Source of the DNA: Streptomyces hygroscopicus subsp. hygroscopicus
Lineage (GTDB): Bacteria > Actinomycetota > Actinomycetes > Streptomycetales > Streptomycetaceae
Direction: 5' to 3'
Assembly: GCF_030269125.1 (NCBI RefSeq)
Contig: NZ_BSSM01000003.1
Span: forward strand, 496,001 to 560,000
Length of the DNA stretch: 64,000 nt
In this document: one piece after another, positions 1 to 7,613 of the stretch
Layout of the letters: each line of letters starts with the position of its first letter
Numbering within the stretch: the first letter of the stretch is position 1
Notes under the pieces: model-generated
Told to the model about the DNA's origin: nothing
What the model saw: the letters and a program-made list of their open reading frames with translations, nothing else
The model's database searches: none
Position numbers and translations under genes: made by a program

Positions 1-800
1 GGCGAGCGCCGGTTCTCCCATGAGAAGTTGCGGTTGGAGGCGGCCGAGTGCTTCCGGCACGGCGACGAGAACACGGTCATCGCGCACGACCTCGGGCAGC
101 GTCCGGTCCGTGCAGCGCTGGCGCAAAGCCTGGTGATAGAGCGGGCCGAGAGCCCTGGCCTCGAAGAGCCCGGCCTCGCTGCCGCTGCTGAACGACGACC
201 TGTTCGCCGTGCTGGAGCGTGAGCTGTTCAGGGATCCGGTGGCGCACGGCTGGCCGGGACCAGACCTGGACCCTGTCACGGATCAAGACGCTGATCGGGC
301 GCCGGTTCCACAAGAGTTACACCGTGCAAGGAGTGACAGCCCTGCTCAAGCGGCACGGATGAAGCTGCCAGGTTCTCGCTCGCCGCGCGATCAAGCAGGA
401 CGAGAACATGGTGGCTGGCTGGGTGAAGGAGACCTGGCCACAGGTGGAAGGACCGTGGCGGCGCTCGACGCCTGTCTCGTCTTCGAGGACGAGGCCGGCT
501 TCTCGATGACGCCGCCGACCACCCGCACCTGGTCCCGCCGCGACTACGCCCCCGTCATCCGCGTCAGAGGCCGCTCCCGCCGCCGCTCATCGGTCGCCGC
601 CCTGGTCTGCTACAAGGCCGACGAACCCTCGATGCTGATCTACCGGCCCTGCCCCGATGCCCGGTCCGACGGACGCCCGGTATGCGCCGCAACATCGCCG
701 ATCCCGACGATCTGATCACCGCCGCCCGGCGCGGCCCACGCCACCTCCAGTACCGACACGACGTACTCGACGGCTGCTTCGCCGACACCGGCCTTCCCAC
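1..800 (+). pseudogene. IS630-family transposase, decayed (copy 1, cut by window edge)
   Basis: Pieces of one IS630-type transposase are spread over several frames. The helix-turn-helix part (residues like ENTVIAHDLG) is near 28-110, the linker (DDLFAVLERELF) near 190-235, the DDE core (CLVFEDEAGFSM, RGRSRRRSSVAALVCYK) at about 466-630, and a C-terminal end (LITAARRGPRHLQYR) at 700-800. The FEDEAGF motif carries the first catalytic acid. The middle of the catalytic domain is deleted, and frameshifts separate the blocks, so no working enzyme can be made. The same family recurs, independently decayed, at 2286-3180. Family assignment is from motif recognition; terminal inverted repeats were not found. 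Confidence 0.8.
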
Positions 801-837
801 ACCATCGCGACCACATCACCCTCTAGAGGTCAGTAAC

Positions 838-1330
838 CGGCTGGGGACGGTTCCGAAGGCTCTGGTCTGGGACAACGAGGGGGCGATCAGTTCCTGCCGG
901 TGCAGCAGGCCCCGGGACTTCGCCGCGCTCACGGGACTGCTGGGGATCCAGATCGTTCAGTACCGGCCGGGTACCCGGGAGCGAAAGAGCTGAGCAAGCG
1001 GGCAAACAGCTATCGGGAGACCTCGTTCCTGCCGGGCCGTGTGTTCGCCTCGACATCCGTTTTCAACATCCAGCTGAAGGACTGGCTGCGGCCGGCGAAC
1101 CGCGACACCTGCGGCTACTCGGTCCACCCCTTTTCCGTCGGCCGCCGGATCAAGGTCAAGGCCGGACTGGACGAGGTCCTTGTGTTCCGCGAGGGCACCG
1201 AGGTCGCCCGGCACCTCCGCTGCTGGGCCCGCCACCTGACCATCACCGACCCGGCCCACTCGGTGGCGAACCTCGGCGGCGAACCTACGACCGGACCTTC
1301 GGCGTCATCGAGGGCTGCCGGGCAAGGAGG
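838..1330 (+). pseudogene. istA: IS21-family transposase IstA, C-terminal remnant
   Basis: The first block (VPKALVWDNEGAI) resembles the integrase-core part of Streptomyces IS21 IstA proteins. After a frame change near 984 the reading continues as NSYRETSFLPGRVFAS, then GYSVHPFSVGRRI, then HLRCWARHLTITDPAH. The N-terminal half, including the DNA-binding region, is missing, and the segment between the catalytic core and the C-terminal barrel is shortened. The istB remnant follows directly, in the usual istA-istB order. IstA would be the DDE transposase; this copy cannot be functional. Confidence 0.78.
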
Positions 1331-1337
1331 AGATCGC

Positions 1338-1856
1338 ATGACCACCACCACGGCCGCGTCGTCGGGCCGTGACGTCACCTCCGAACTCGCTACCTGACCC
1401 GGGGGACTGAAAGCTCCCGCGCTGCGGGAGTCAACGTCGAGGCCGGCCGAGCGGGCGAAAGCCGAGCAAGCTTCGATGAGTATCGTCTGGCCGCCTGCCT
1501 TCGGCGGGGGGCACTGCCCGCGACGCGCAGGAGCCGAGAGCCGCATCCACGCGGCCCGCTTCTCTTCCCGCAAGTCGCTGGAGGACCTGGACCTCGACTT
1601 TGACCTCGACCATCAGCGTTCGGTGAAACGGGAGACGAGCACCTCTCTGGGGAGCCTCGACTTCGTCGCCGACAAGGAGAACATCATCTTCCTCGACCCG
1701 CCCGGAGCGGAAAGACCCACCTGGCCACCGGCCTGGCACCCAGGCCTGGTCCGCCTCGCGGAGGCTCACGAGACCAGCCGCCTGGACGACGAGCCGGTAC
1801 GGCTCGGCCGGATCCCATTGATCGTCGTCGACGAGGTCGGCTACATCCGAGAATGA
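1338..1856 (+). pseudogene. istB: IS21-family helper ATPase IstB, decayed
   Basis: The ATG at 1338 (MTTTTAASSGRDVTSELA) is a typical IstB start. The frame is lost at about 1390, but the next frame reads on as YLTRGLKAPALRES, and later blocks are IHAARFSSRKSLEDLD, LGSLDFVADKENIIFLDPP and IPLIVVDEVGYI. IstB is the AAA+ ATPase that assists IstA. The Walker A region is damaged (DPPGAERPTW in place of GPPGTGKTHL), whereas the Walker B motif (LIVVDEVGY) survives. The gene stops at 1856, losing the C-terminal half. Confidence 0.8.
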
Positions 1857-2285
1857 TGGACATCAACTAACAGACGGTCCACTTTTCGTCCGTTGCCTCC
1901 GGTCCACGATTGCGCTGCTACCAACAACCCGGGCACCCGTCACGCACACCCGAGGGCCCGATCGGCCCGGTGCACTGTTGCGCCGACAGCTATTACGCCG
2001 TAATAGGCAGCAGCGTCGCGGCCGTCGAGGCGGCGGGGAGAAGCCCACCTCCGTTTGCCGAGCTGGTGTTGCTGACGCACGCCGAACCACTGCTTCGTCC
2101 GCTCTACCTCCTGGCTGGGATGTGGGAGCCGCACTTCAGCACGTGCACACAGATCCGCCACTCCTCGGACGTCCCCGAACCAGTCCTCGCATCGTCGAGA
2201 CGGGCGGCGCCCAAGCTGCAGTAGCGATGGTCATCGATCACCTGCTGGCACACTGCGTCCCGGCCTTCATCAGCAATGAAGAGGA
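1857..2285. other. Intergenic stretch between IS relics
   Basis: I see no recognisable gene, RNA or IS end in this 430-bp stretch between the istB relic and the second IS630 relic. Short open frames exist on both strands but show no domain or start-site support. Confidence 0.4.
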
Positions 2286-3180
2286 AATGACCCGCCTACG
2301 CCCAGGCCAGTGGCCGGACCGGGGGAGCTCCGGCCTTCCCGGAAAGTTGTGGAGGGAGGCTATCGAGCGACTCCGGTACGACGAGGAGAGCGCGATCATC
2401 GCCCACGGCCTGCGGAGCAGCGTCCGGTCAGTGCAGCACTAGTGCACAAAGACTGGTCACTGAGCGCTGAGACTCATGGCCACGACAAGCCCGGCGCGGC
2501 TGCCGCTGGTGAGCGATGGTCTGTTCGCCATGCTGGCGCAGGAGTTGCACAAAGAGCCAACGATGCACGACTGGCCAGACCAGACCTGGGCTCTGTCGCG
2601 TCCCAAGGCCCTCATCAGACACCGATTCCACAAGAGCTACCCCGGGCAAGGTGTGGCCACCCCGCTCAAGCAGTACAACTGGAGCTGTGCTGCCAGGTCC
2701 CCGCGCACCAGGCGCTCAAGCACAACGAGGCAGAATGGCCGGTGGGGGAGAAGACGGTAAAGGCGACCTGGCCCGAGCGGGAAGGACCGTGGCGGTGCTC
2801 GGTGCCTGGCTCGTCTTCGAGGACGAGACCGGCTTCTCCATCAATCAGCTGACCACCCGCACTTGGTCCGCTGTGACCGCCCCCATGACTCGTACCCGAG
2901 GCCGCTCCCGCCGCCGCTTATCGGTCGCCGTCGTCGTCTGTCACAAGGCTGACCCAGCCTCCCGGCTGATCTACCGGCCCCCGCCCGGATGCCTACCCCC
3001 GACCATCGCAAAGCTTCTCCTGGAAGGACTACGGCGACCTGATCCAGACCGCGCACCGGACAGCTCGGCGGTCCGGTCGTGCTGGGCGGGACCGACGACC
3101 TGGTCACTGCGGTCCGGCGCGGCTTACATCAAATCCAGTCCAGCCCGACGTCTTCGACGGTTGCCTCATCGTGCTGACGG
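2286..3180 (+). pseudogene. IS630-family transposase, decayed (copy 2)
   Basis: This copy has the same order of blocks as the copy at the window start. An HTH part (SAIIAHGLRSSVRSVQ) lies near 2390-2440, the linker (GLFAMLAQELHKEP) at 2517-2560, and HRFHKSYPGQGV near 2620. The DDE core follows (WLVFEDETGFSINQLTTRTW, then RGRSRRRLSVAVVVCHK) at about 2800-2950, and a C-terminal trace (DLVTAVRRGLHQIQ) at about 3098-3140. Frameshifts break it repeatedly, and the central catalytic part is missing. The deletion differs from that in copy 1, so the two copies decayed independently. It probably marks an old boundary of the replication module that begins at about 3500. Confidence 0.78.
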
Positions 3181-3294
3181 CGGCCTGCCGCAGGGGGCGA
3201 GGTCGGGGTGGGAGAGTAGTGCCGCCAAAGTAGCAGCGCCCGGCGAAGGAACGCCCACAGCCCACAGCCCGGGGGCCGCCGACGGATACCTCCG

Positions 3295-3324
3295 CACTTG
3301 AGAAGTGTCCGGCGTGTTACACTT
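3295..3324. promoter_or_regulatory. Cluster of three AAGTG/CACTT half-sites
   Basis: CACTT (3295-3299), AAGTG (3303-3307) and CACTT (3320-3324) lie within 30 bp. The first two form a CACTT-GAG-AAGTG inverted repeat, and AAGTGT (3303-3308) with ACACTT (3319-3324) forms a second. Such spacing is typical of a small dimeric repressor operator, for example GntR or Kor-type regulators of actinobacterial plasmids. No regulator gene is adjacent, so the role is a guess. Confidence 0.3.
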
Positions 3325-3521
3325 ATAGGCTTCCGTCTTGGTTGCGTTGACCAGCCAGAGGGGCGCCCCGGTACCCCAACCGTTGCTGCGCATGAACCTC
3401 GTCCCCCTACCACCGATTCATCTGTCCGTCTTCAGACAGCATCCCCTCGCCGGTATCAACTCCCGAGCGCGCCTGGAGGTTACGCATCCGGTGGGAGCTG
3501 GTGCGACATCAACGGGGACGC

Positions 3522-4053
3522 AGCGACTAAGCGACCGAAGCGACCCAGATCCAACATCTGTGCAGTGCATACACCTTGGCCGACCGGTGTGGGGGTTCAG
3601 TCGCTGCCCTTCAGTCGCTGCCCACCTCGGGTCGTGAGCCCGTCACCTCGCAGCGACTGAAGAACAGCGACCGGGAAAAGCGTTCAGTAGCTGGCTCAGT
3701 AGGGCAGAAAAGCCCAGGTCAGAGGGGGTGTGCTGGGCAGTGCAGCGACCGAAGCGACCGAAGGTCCCTATATATGAGGGGATTATGCGTGTGCGCGTGG
3801 GCGTCATAGATAGAAGGCTTCAGTCGCTACAGTCGCTAATTGGATCTGCCTACCCCATCTGACCTGCGGTTTTTTGAGCGACTCAACAGCAGCGACTGAA
3901 ACTTCTCAGTCGCTGGCCCCACTGCCTCAGTCGCTTGGCGCCTCGGCGAGCACGCGAGCGTTCCCACGCGTCCGCGTCCCACGGGTGGGCATTCCATGCT
4001 CCCTGCGCTTACGTTCGCTAGTCTGTGTGCGTCACTGGGTAGCTTCGGTCGCT
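3522..4053. repeat. Iteron-like cluster, candidate replication origin
   Basis: Sixteen copies of a 7-8 bp box lie in 530 bp. They read CAGTCGCT at 3598, 3612, 3821, 3830, 3907 and 3928, and as its complement AGCGACTG at 3652 and 3891. The variant AGCGACCG occurs at 3530, 3666, 3744 and 3753, its complement CGGTCGCT at 4046, and 7-bp cores at 3522, 3539 and 3877. A one-base variant (CAGTAGCT) is at 3685. Many are paired 9 or 14 bp apart. An AT-rich run (CTATATATGAG, 3768-3778) and a T-tract (3870-3875) interrupt otherwise GC-rich DNA. Two more copies fall inside the primase gene (4126, 4280). Placed directly upstream of a primase and a helicase, this is best read as an iteron-type origin; an operator array is the alternative. 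Confidence 0.62.
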
Positions 4054-4067
4054 GGTAGGGGGTCTGT

Positions 4068-5183
4068 ATGTCCGCTGAACTGGGCTTTTCAACCAGCGGC
4101 CCAAGCCAGGTGCGCCGGGAACGTTCAGTCGCTTCCTCCTCCCTCGCGACGGCCCGCTGGTGTGCCCGCCGGGGCTGGCCCGTACATCCGCTGGCTCCTG
4201 GCCGCAAGACACCGGCCGCCAACTGCGCGGCCTGCCGCGCCACTCCGCACACGGCTGCCGAATGCGTTTGTCTGCCTCTCGGTCGCTGGTGCCATGGCTT
4301 CCACGCAGCGACCCTCGACCAGCGCCGTATCGACCAGTGGTGGGGTACGAACCCGGACTTCGGTGTCGGAGTCGCCTGCGGGCCCGCCAACCTGGTGGTC
4401 ATTGACATCGATGCCCACGCTGTCCAGCCGCCGGACCGCAATCGCATTCTCCCGGGTATCACCATCGGTGAGCAGATCGACCTCAGCGGGCTGTCGAACG
4501 GCTTCCATACCCTCGCGGTGCTCGCGGCGCTCCGGGACCAGGAGAGCCCCGCCGACGACGACACGACCCTGCGGGTGCGCACCCCGTCGGGCGGGATGCA
4601 TGTCTGGTACCGGGCCGTGGACTACCGCCGCTGGCAGTGCTCGTCCGGGTCAAGCAAGGGACGCGCCCTCGCCTGGCAGGTGGACGTGCGTGCGCACGGC
4701 GGCTACATCGTGGCGCCGGGCACTGTGACCGACAAGGGCACGTACACTGCCATCGGCAGCGTCCGGGAACCGGCGGAACTGCCCAAGTGGCTGGCGCAGG
4801 AGCTCGAGCGGACCGGGCACCTGCCCGCACCCAACATCCCGGCGCCGCGTCCGGTACCGCCGAGGGCCCAGCAGGCGGTCCTGGCGGCGGGTGGGGCAGC
4901 GACCGGTGCCGAAAGGGCTCTGAAAGCCGTTCTGGCGCCCGTGTGGGCGTGTGGGCGGCTGGCGGAGGGCGCGGGCTTCTCGGAGGCCCTCAACCGCGCC
5001 GCGTACACCCTCGGAGGCCTGGTGGCGGCCGGACGTATGACGAAGGCGGAGGCCGAACACATCCTCACCGAGACCGCCGAGGCAGTCCGGCCTGGACAAA
5101 GCCGTCGGGCTGAACAGATCATCAGCAGCGGCCTCACGGCCGGCTCCAAACGGCCCCTGTACAACAGCGGGGGACACCTGTGA
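4068..5183 (+). CDS. Bifunctional DNA primase/polymerase (prim-pol) domain protein
   Basis: A 371-residue protein with an N-terminal prim-pol domain of the archaeo-eukaryotic primase type found in plasmids, satellites and phages. Visible motifs are a Cys cluster (C53, C56, C66, C68) that may bind zinc, the catalytic VVIDIDAH motif (Asp113 and Asp115), SGGMHVWY with the conserved His at 174-181, and DVRAHGGYIVAPGT (206-219). The Ala/Arg-rich C-terminus probably contacts partners. ATG at 4068 follows an AGGGGG ribosome site. It overlaps the helicase gene by 4 bp (GTGA), so the pair is translationally coupled. Inferred role: making primers at the adjacent iteron-like origin. Confidence 0.85.
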   Translation: MSAELGFSTSGPSQVRRERSVASSSLATARWCARRGWPVHPLAPGRKTPAANCAACRATPHTAAECVCLPLGRWCHGFHAATLDQRRIDQWWGTNPDFGVGVACGPANLVVIDIDAHAVQPPDRNRILPGITIGEQIDLSGLSNGFHTLAVLAALRDQESPADDDTTLRVRTPSGGMHVWYRAVDYRRWQCSSGSSKGRALAWQVDVRAHGGYIVAPGTVTDKGTYTAIGSVREPAELPKWLAQELERTGHLPAPNIPAPRPVPPRAQQAVLAAGGAATGAERALKAVLAPVWACGRLAEGAGFSEALNRAAYTLGGLVAAGRMTKAEAEHILTETAEAVRPGQSRRAEQIISSGLTAGSKRPLYNSGGHL

Positions 5184-6700
5184 CATCGTTGAGCAACCCG
5201 AAACTCTTCGACTTCGATCCCGCCGCGGTAGCGGCCCAGATCCGCAGTCAGGTCGCCGTGCCCCTGCCGGCACAGAACGACTCCGGTCGTGTCAGCGACC
5301 CGAGTGTCACCGCTGCGGGTCTGCTTCCTGACACCTTGTCGGACCGCGGCAACGCCAAACTGTTCGTGAAGCTGTATGCCAACGACTACCGGCATGTCCC
5401 GGGCATCGGCTGGTACAGGTGGGACACGACCCGCTGGCAGATCGACGAGGACGACACGGTCCTGTGGGCCGCCGGGGACCTGGCCGAGAACATCGCGCTC
5501 CAGGACCCGCGGGGTGCCTTCACGGCGGCCTCCCTGGTGCAGCACCGCAAGCGTTCGCTGTCCACGGCGGGCATCAACGCGATGCTGGCGCAGGCCAAGT
5601 CGGCCCCTGGCATGGTCCTGAACGCGGCGCGGCTGGATGCCGATCCCTACGCGCTGTGCACCCCGGACGGGATCGTGGACCTGAAGACGGGACTGATCAA
5701 GGCTCCCGATCCGAACAAGGACTTCCACTCCCGCTCCACCACGGTCGGCCCGCAGCACGTGGCCACCCCGAGGTGGAACCGGTTCCTGACCGACACCTTC
5801 GGCGACGACGCCGAAGGGACGGAGATGATCCAGTTCTTGCAGTTGTTGCTCGGTTATTCGGTCACCGGCGACGTCGGCGGCCAGGTGCTCCCGTTTCTCT
5901 TCGGATCAGGAAAAAACGGTAAGTCCGTCCTCCTGGACGTGTTGATGAGGCTTCTCGGGGATTATGCGGACGCAGCGCCGCCCGGATTTCTGATGGCGAG
6001 GCCCTACGAGGGACACCCGACCGATCTGGCCGAACTCCACGGACGCCGCGTCATCGTCTGTTCGGAAGTGAAACCCGGGGACAAGTTCGACGAGGCGCGG
6101 GTGAAGCTCCTGACGGGTGGTGACCGCATCAAGGCCCGGCGTATGCGCCAGGACTTCTTCAGTTTCCAGCCCACCCACAAGCTCTGGCTGCTCGGTAACC
6201 ACCGTCCGGAGGTCGGGACGGGTGGCTTCGCCTTCTGGCGGCGTATGCGGCTCATCCCCTTCGAGCGGGTCGTCTCCGACGACCGGAAGATCGACAACCT
6301 GGCCGACATCCTGGTCACGGAGGAGGGCCCCGGCATCCTCGGCTGGTTGATCGACGGCGCGCGTGGCTATCTGAAGGGCTCCAGGGATCTGACGGGCCCG
6401 GAGCGGGTAAGGATTGCCACGAACGCCTACGCGGAGACGGAGGACCACACGGGCCGCTTCTTCGAGGAGTGCTGTGTCCTGGCTCCCGACCTGCGGGCCG
6501 AGCAGACGGGTCTCTACAAGGCGTACAAGGACTGGTGTCACAATGAGGGAGTGCCGCCCATGTCTTCTCGTGCCTTCGCCACCCGGGCCCGGGAGCTCGT
6601 CGGATTGGCGTCACCGAAGGAGATGATCCTGTCCAACCAGCGGAAGTACTACCCGGGTATCGGTCTGCTCACCGACGAGGAGAGGGAAGCCGTCGCATGA
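5180..6700 (+). CDS. P4-type phage/plasmid primase-helicase (D5-N plus SF3 helicase)
   Basis: A 506-residue protein. Residues about 60-200 look like the D5 N-terminal region (GIGWYRWDTTRWQID; LNARLDADPYALCTPDGIVDL-like). The SF3 helicase core has Walker A FGSGKNGKS (241-249), Walker B RVIVCSEV (290-297) and a motif C Asn in KLWLLGNHRPEV (Asn340). The C-terminal 130 residues resemble the winged-helix tail of poxvirus D5/P4 helicases. The GTG start at 5180 overlaps the primase stop, and its own stop overlaps the next start (ATGA). Together with the upstream prim-pol it forms the minimal replication pair of many integrative elements and satellites. It looks intact: all motifs are present and there is no frameshift. 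Confidence 0.9.
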   Translation: MTSLSNPKLFDFDPAAVAAQIRSQVAVPLPAQNDSGRVSDPSVTAAGLLPDTLSDRGNAKLFVKLYANDYRHVPGIGWYRWDTTRWQIDEDDTVLWAAGDLAENIALQDPRGAFTAASLVQHRKRSLSTAGINAMLAQAKSAPGMVLNAARLDADPYALCTPDGIVDLKTGLIKAPDPNKDFHSRSTTVGPQHVATPRWNRFLTDTFGDDAEGTEMIQFLQLLLGYSVTGDVGGQVLPFLFGSGKNGKSVLLDVLMRLLGDYADAAPPGFLMARPYEGHPTDLAELHGRRVIVCSEVKPGDKFDEARVKLLTGGDRIKARRMRQDFFSFQPTHKLWLLGNHRPEVGTGGFAFWRRMRLIPFERVVSDDRKIDNLADILVTEEGPGILGWLIDGARGYLKGSRDLTGPERVRIATNAYAETEDHTGRFFEECCVLAPDLRAEQTGLYKAYKDWCHNEGVPPMSSRAFATRARELVGLASPKEMILSNQRKYYPGIGLLTDEEREAVA

Positions 6701-7098
6701 GCTCCTTGATCACCGAAGACGAGATCAGCCACGAGACGGCTCTCGTCTGGCTGGAGGACATCGCGCAGCTGGACTACGTTCGGCAGAGTCTCGACCGGCT
6801 GCCCACCCGGCGGGGGAAGCCGGCCTACCATCGTGACGGACGAATGGTGGGGTACGCCTGCCTGAGCATGGAGGCAAAGCCGTCACGCTCCTCGGGGACG
6901 TTCCGCCGCCGGGTGTTCTGGCTGCTCCCGCACGACCGCGACAGCGAACCGGAAGGTCTCTACGCCAAGGGAGCGCCCGCCGAGGCCGTGGACCCGCGCA
7001 CCTTGTCGGCACGGGTCAAGGGCTACAAGACGGAACGCTCCGAAGGCGGGCCGCCCTCCAGTGCCATGCAGGAACTCGGGATAACTCTCCCGATTTGA
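6697..7098 (+). CDS. Small protein of unknown function in the replication operon
   Basis: A 133-residue, rather basic protein with no domain I recognise. The N-terminus is acidic (MSSLITEDEISHETALVWLEDI) and probably helical. The middle is rich in Arg and Lys (RRGKPAYHRDGRM, then SGTFRRRVFWLLPHD) and may bind nucleic acid. ATG at 6697 overlaps the helicase stop by 4 bp, so it is coupled to the primase-helicase and probably acts with it. No signal peptide or membrane segment is visible. Confidence 0.7.
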   Translation: MSSLITEDEISHETALVWLEDIAQLDYVRQSLDRLPTRRGKPAYHRDGRMVGYACLSMEAKPSRSSGTFRRRVFWLLPHDRDSEPEGLYAKGAPAEAVDPRTLSARVKGYKTERSEGGPPSSAMQELGITLPI

Positions 7099-7231
7099 GA
7101 GCGTGGTGTACGTACGGCGTCCTGTTTGGCGGAGCCGTCATCCGGGCCTGCGGCTTAGCATGCTCACCAAGAGGACCGAAGAACTTGATCCCGTTACGCC
7201 GGTCCCATGGTTCCTCCGGAGGAGATGCTCA

Positions 7232-7573
7232 ATGGCACGGGCCACCGTCACCATCTACACGGATGATCTCACGGGGAAAACCGGCGACAACATCTCGGCG
7301 CATTCGTTCAGTGTCGACGGCGTCAGTTACGACATAGACCTGGCTCCGGAGAGCTATCAGCGACTTCTTGACACACTCGCACCCTTCGTCCAGGCAGCCC
7401 GCCGCCAGGGCGCTCCCAAAGGCCGCCGGACGCCGCAGCGCGGTGACACGTCGAAAGCCGCCCGGATCAGGGAATGGGCCCGGAAACAGGGCATCGAGGT
7501 CAACACCCGGGGCCTGGTCCGCCAGGACATCGTCGAGCGGTACGAGGCGGAGGCGGCCACGGCCGACCGGTAG
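7232..7573 (+). CDS. lsr2: Lsr2-family nucleoid-associated protein
   Basis: A 113-residue protein. The N-terminal dimerisation domain (ATVTIYTDDLTG; FSVDGVSYDIDL) and the C-terminal helical DNA-binding domain (AARIREWARKQGIEV) match Lsr2, the actinobacterial xenogeneic silencer that binds AT-rich DNA. The usual RGR hook that enters the minor groove reads TRGLVRQDI here (residues 92-100), so the second Arg is replaced by Leu and an Arg sits two positions later. ATG at 7232 is chosen because GGAGGAG lies 8 bp upstream; a longer reading from 7103 has no support. It sits 130 bp after the replication genes and may be cargo that silences the element. Confidence 0.88.
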   Translation: MARATVTIYTDDLTGKTGDNISAHSFSVDGVSYDIDLAPESYQRLLDTLAPFVQAARRQGAPKGRRTPQRGDTSKAARIREWARKQGIEVNTRGLVRQDIVERYEAEAATADR

Positions 7574-7574
7574 G

Positions 7575-7602
7575 CCCTGTCACTCGGTGAGCGGTGACAG
7601 GG
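7575..7602. terminator. Hairpin between convergent lsr2 and MFS genes
   Basis: CCCTGTCAC (7575-7583) pairs perfectly with GTGACAGGG (7594-7602) across a 10-nt loop, directly after the lsr2 stop and just before the end of the opposing MFS gene. There is no clear U-tract. It probably ends transcription from both sides. Confidence 0.6.
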
Positions 7603-7613
7603 GACCGGATGGC

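Noticed and set aside
3170..4067. tRNA or attachment site next to the replication module
   Set aside because: I looked for a tRNA-like cloverleaf or a direct-repeat att pair at both ends of 3170-7600 and could not support one.
7103..7231. N-terminal extension of the Lsr2 gene
   Set aside because: The extra 43 residues are unlike any Lsr2, while ATG 7232 has a perfect ribosome site and matches the family start.
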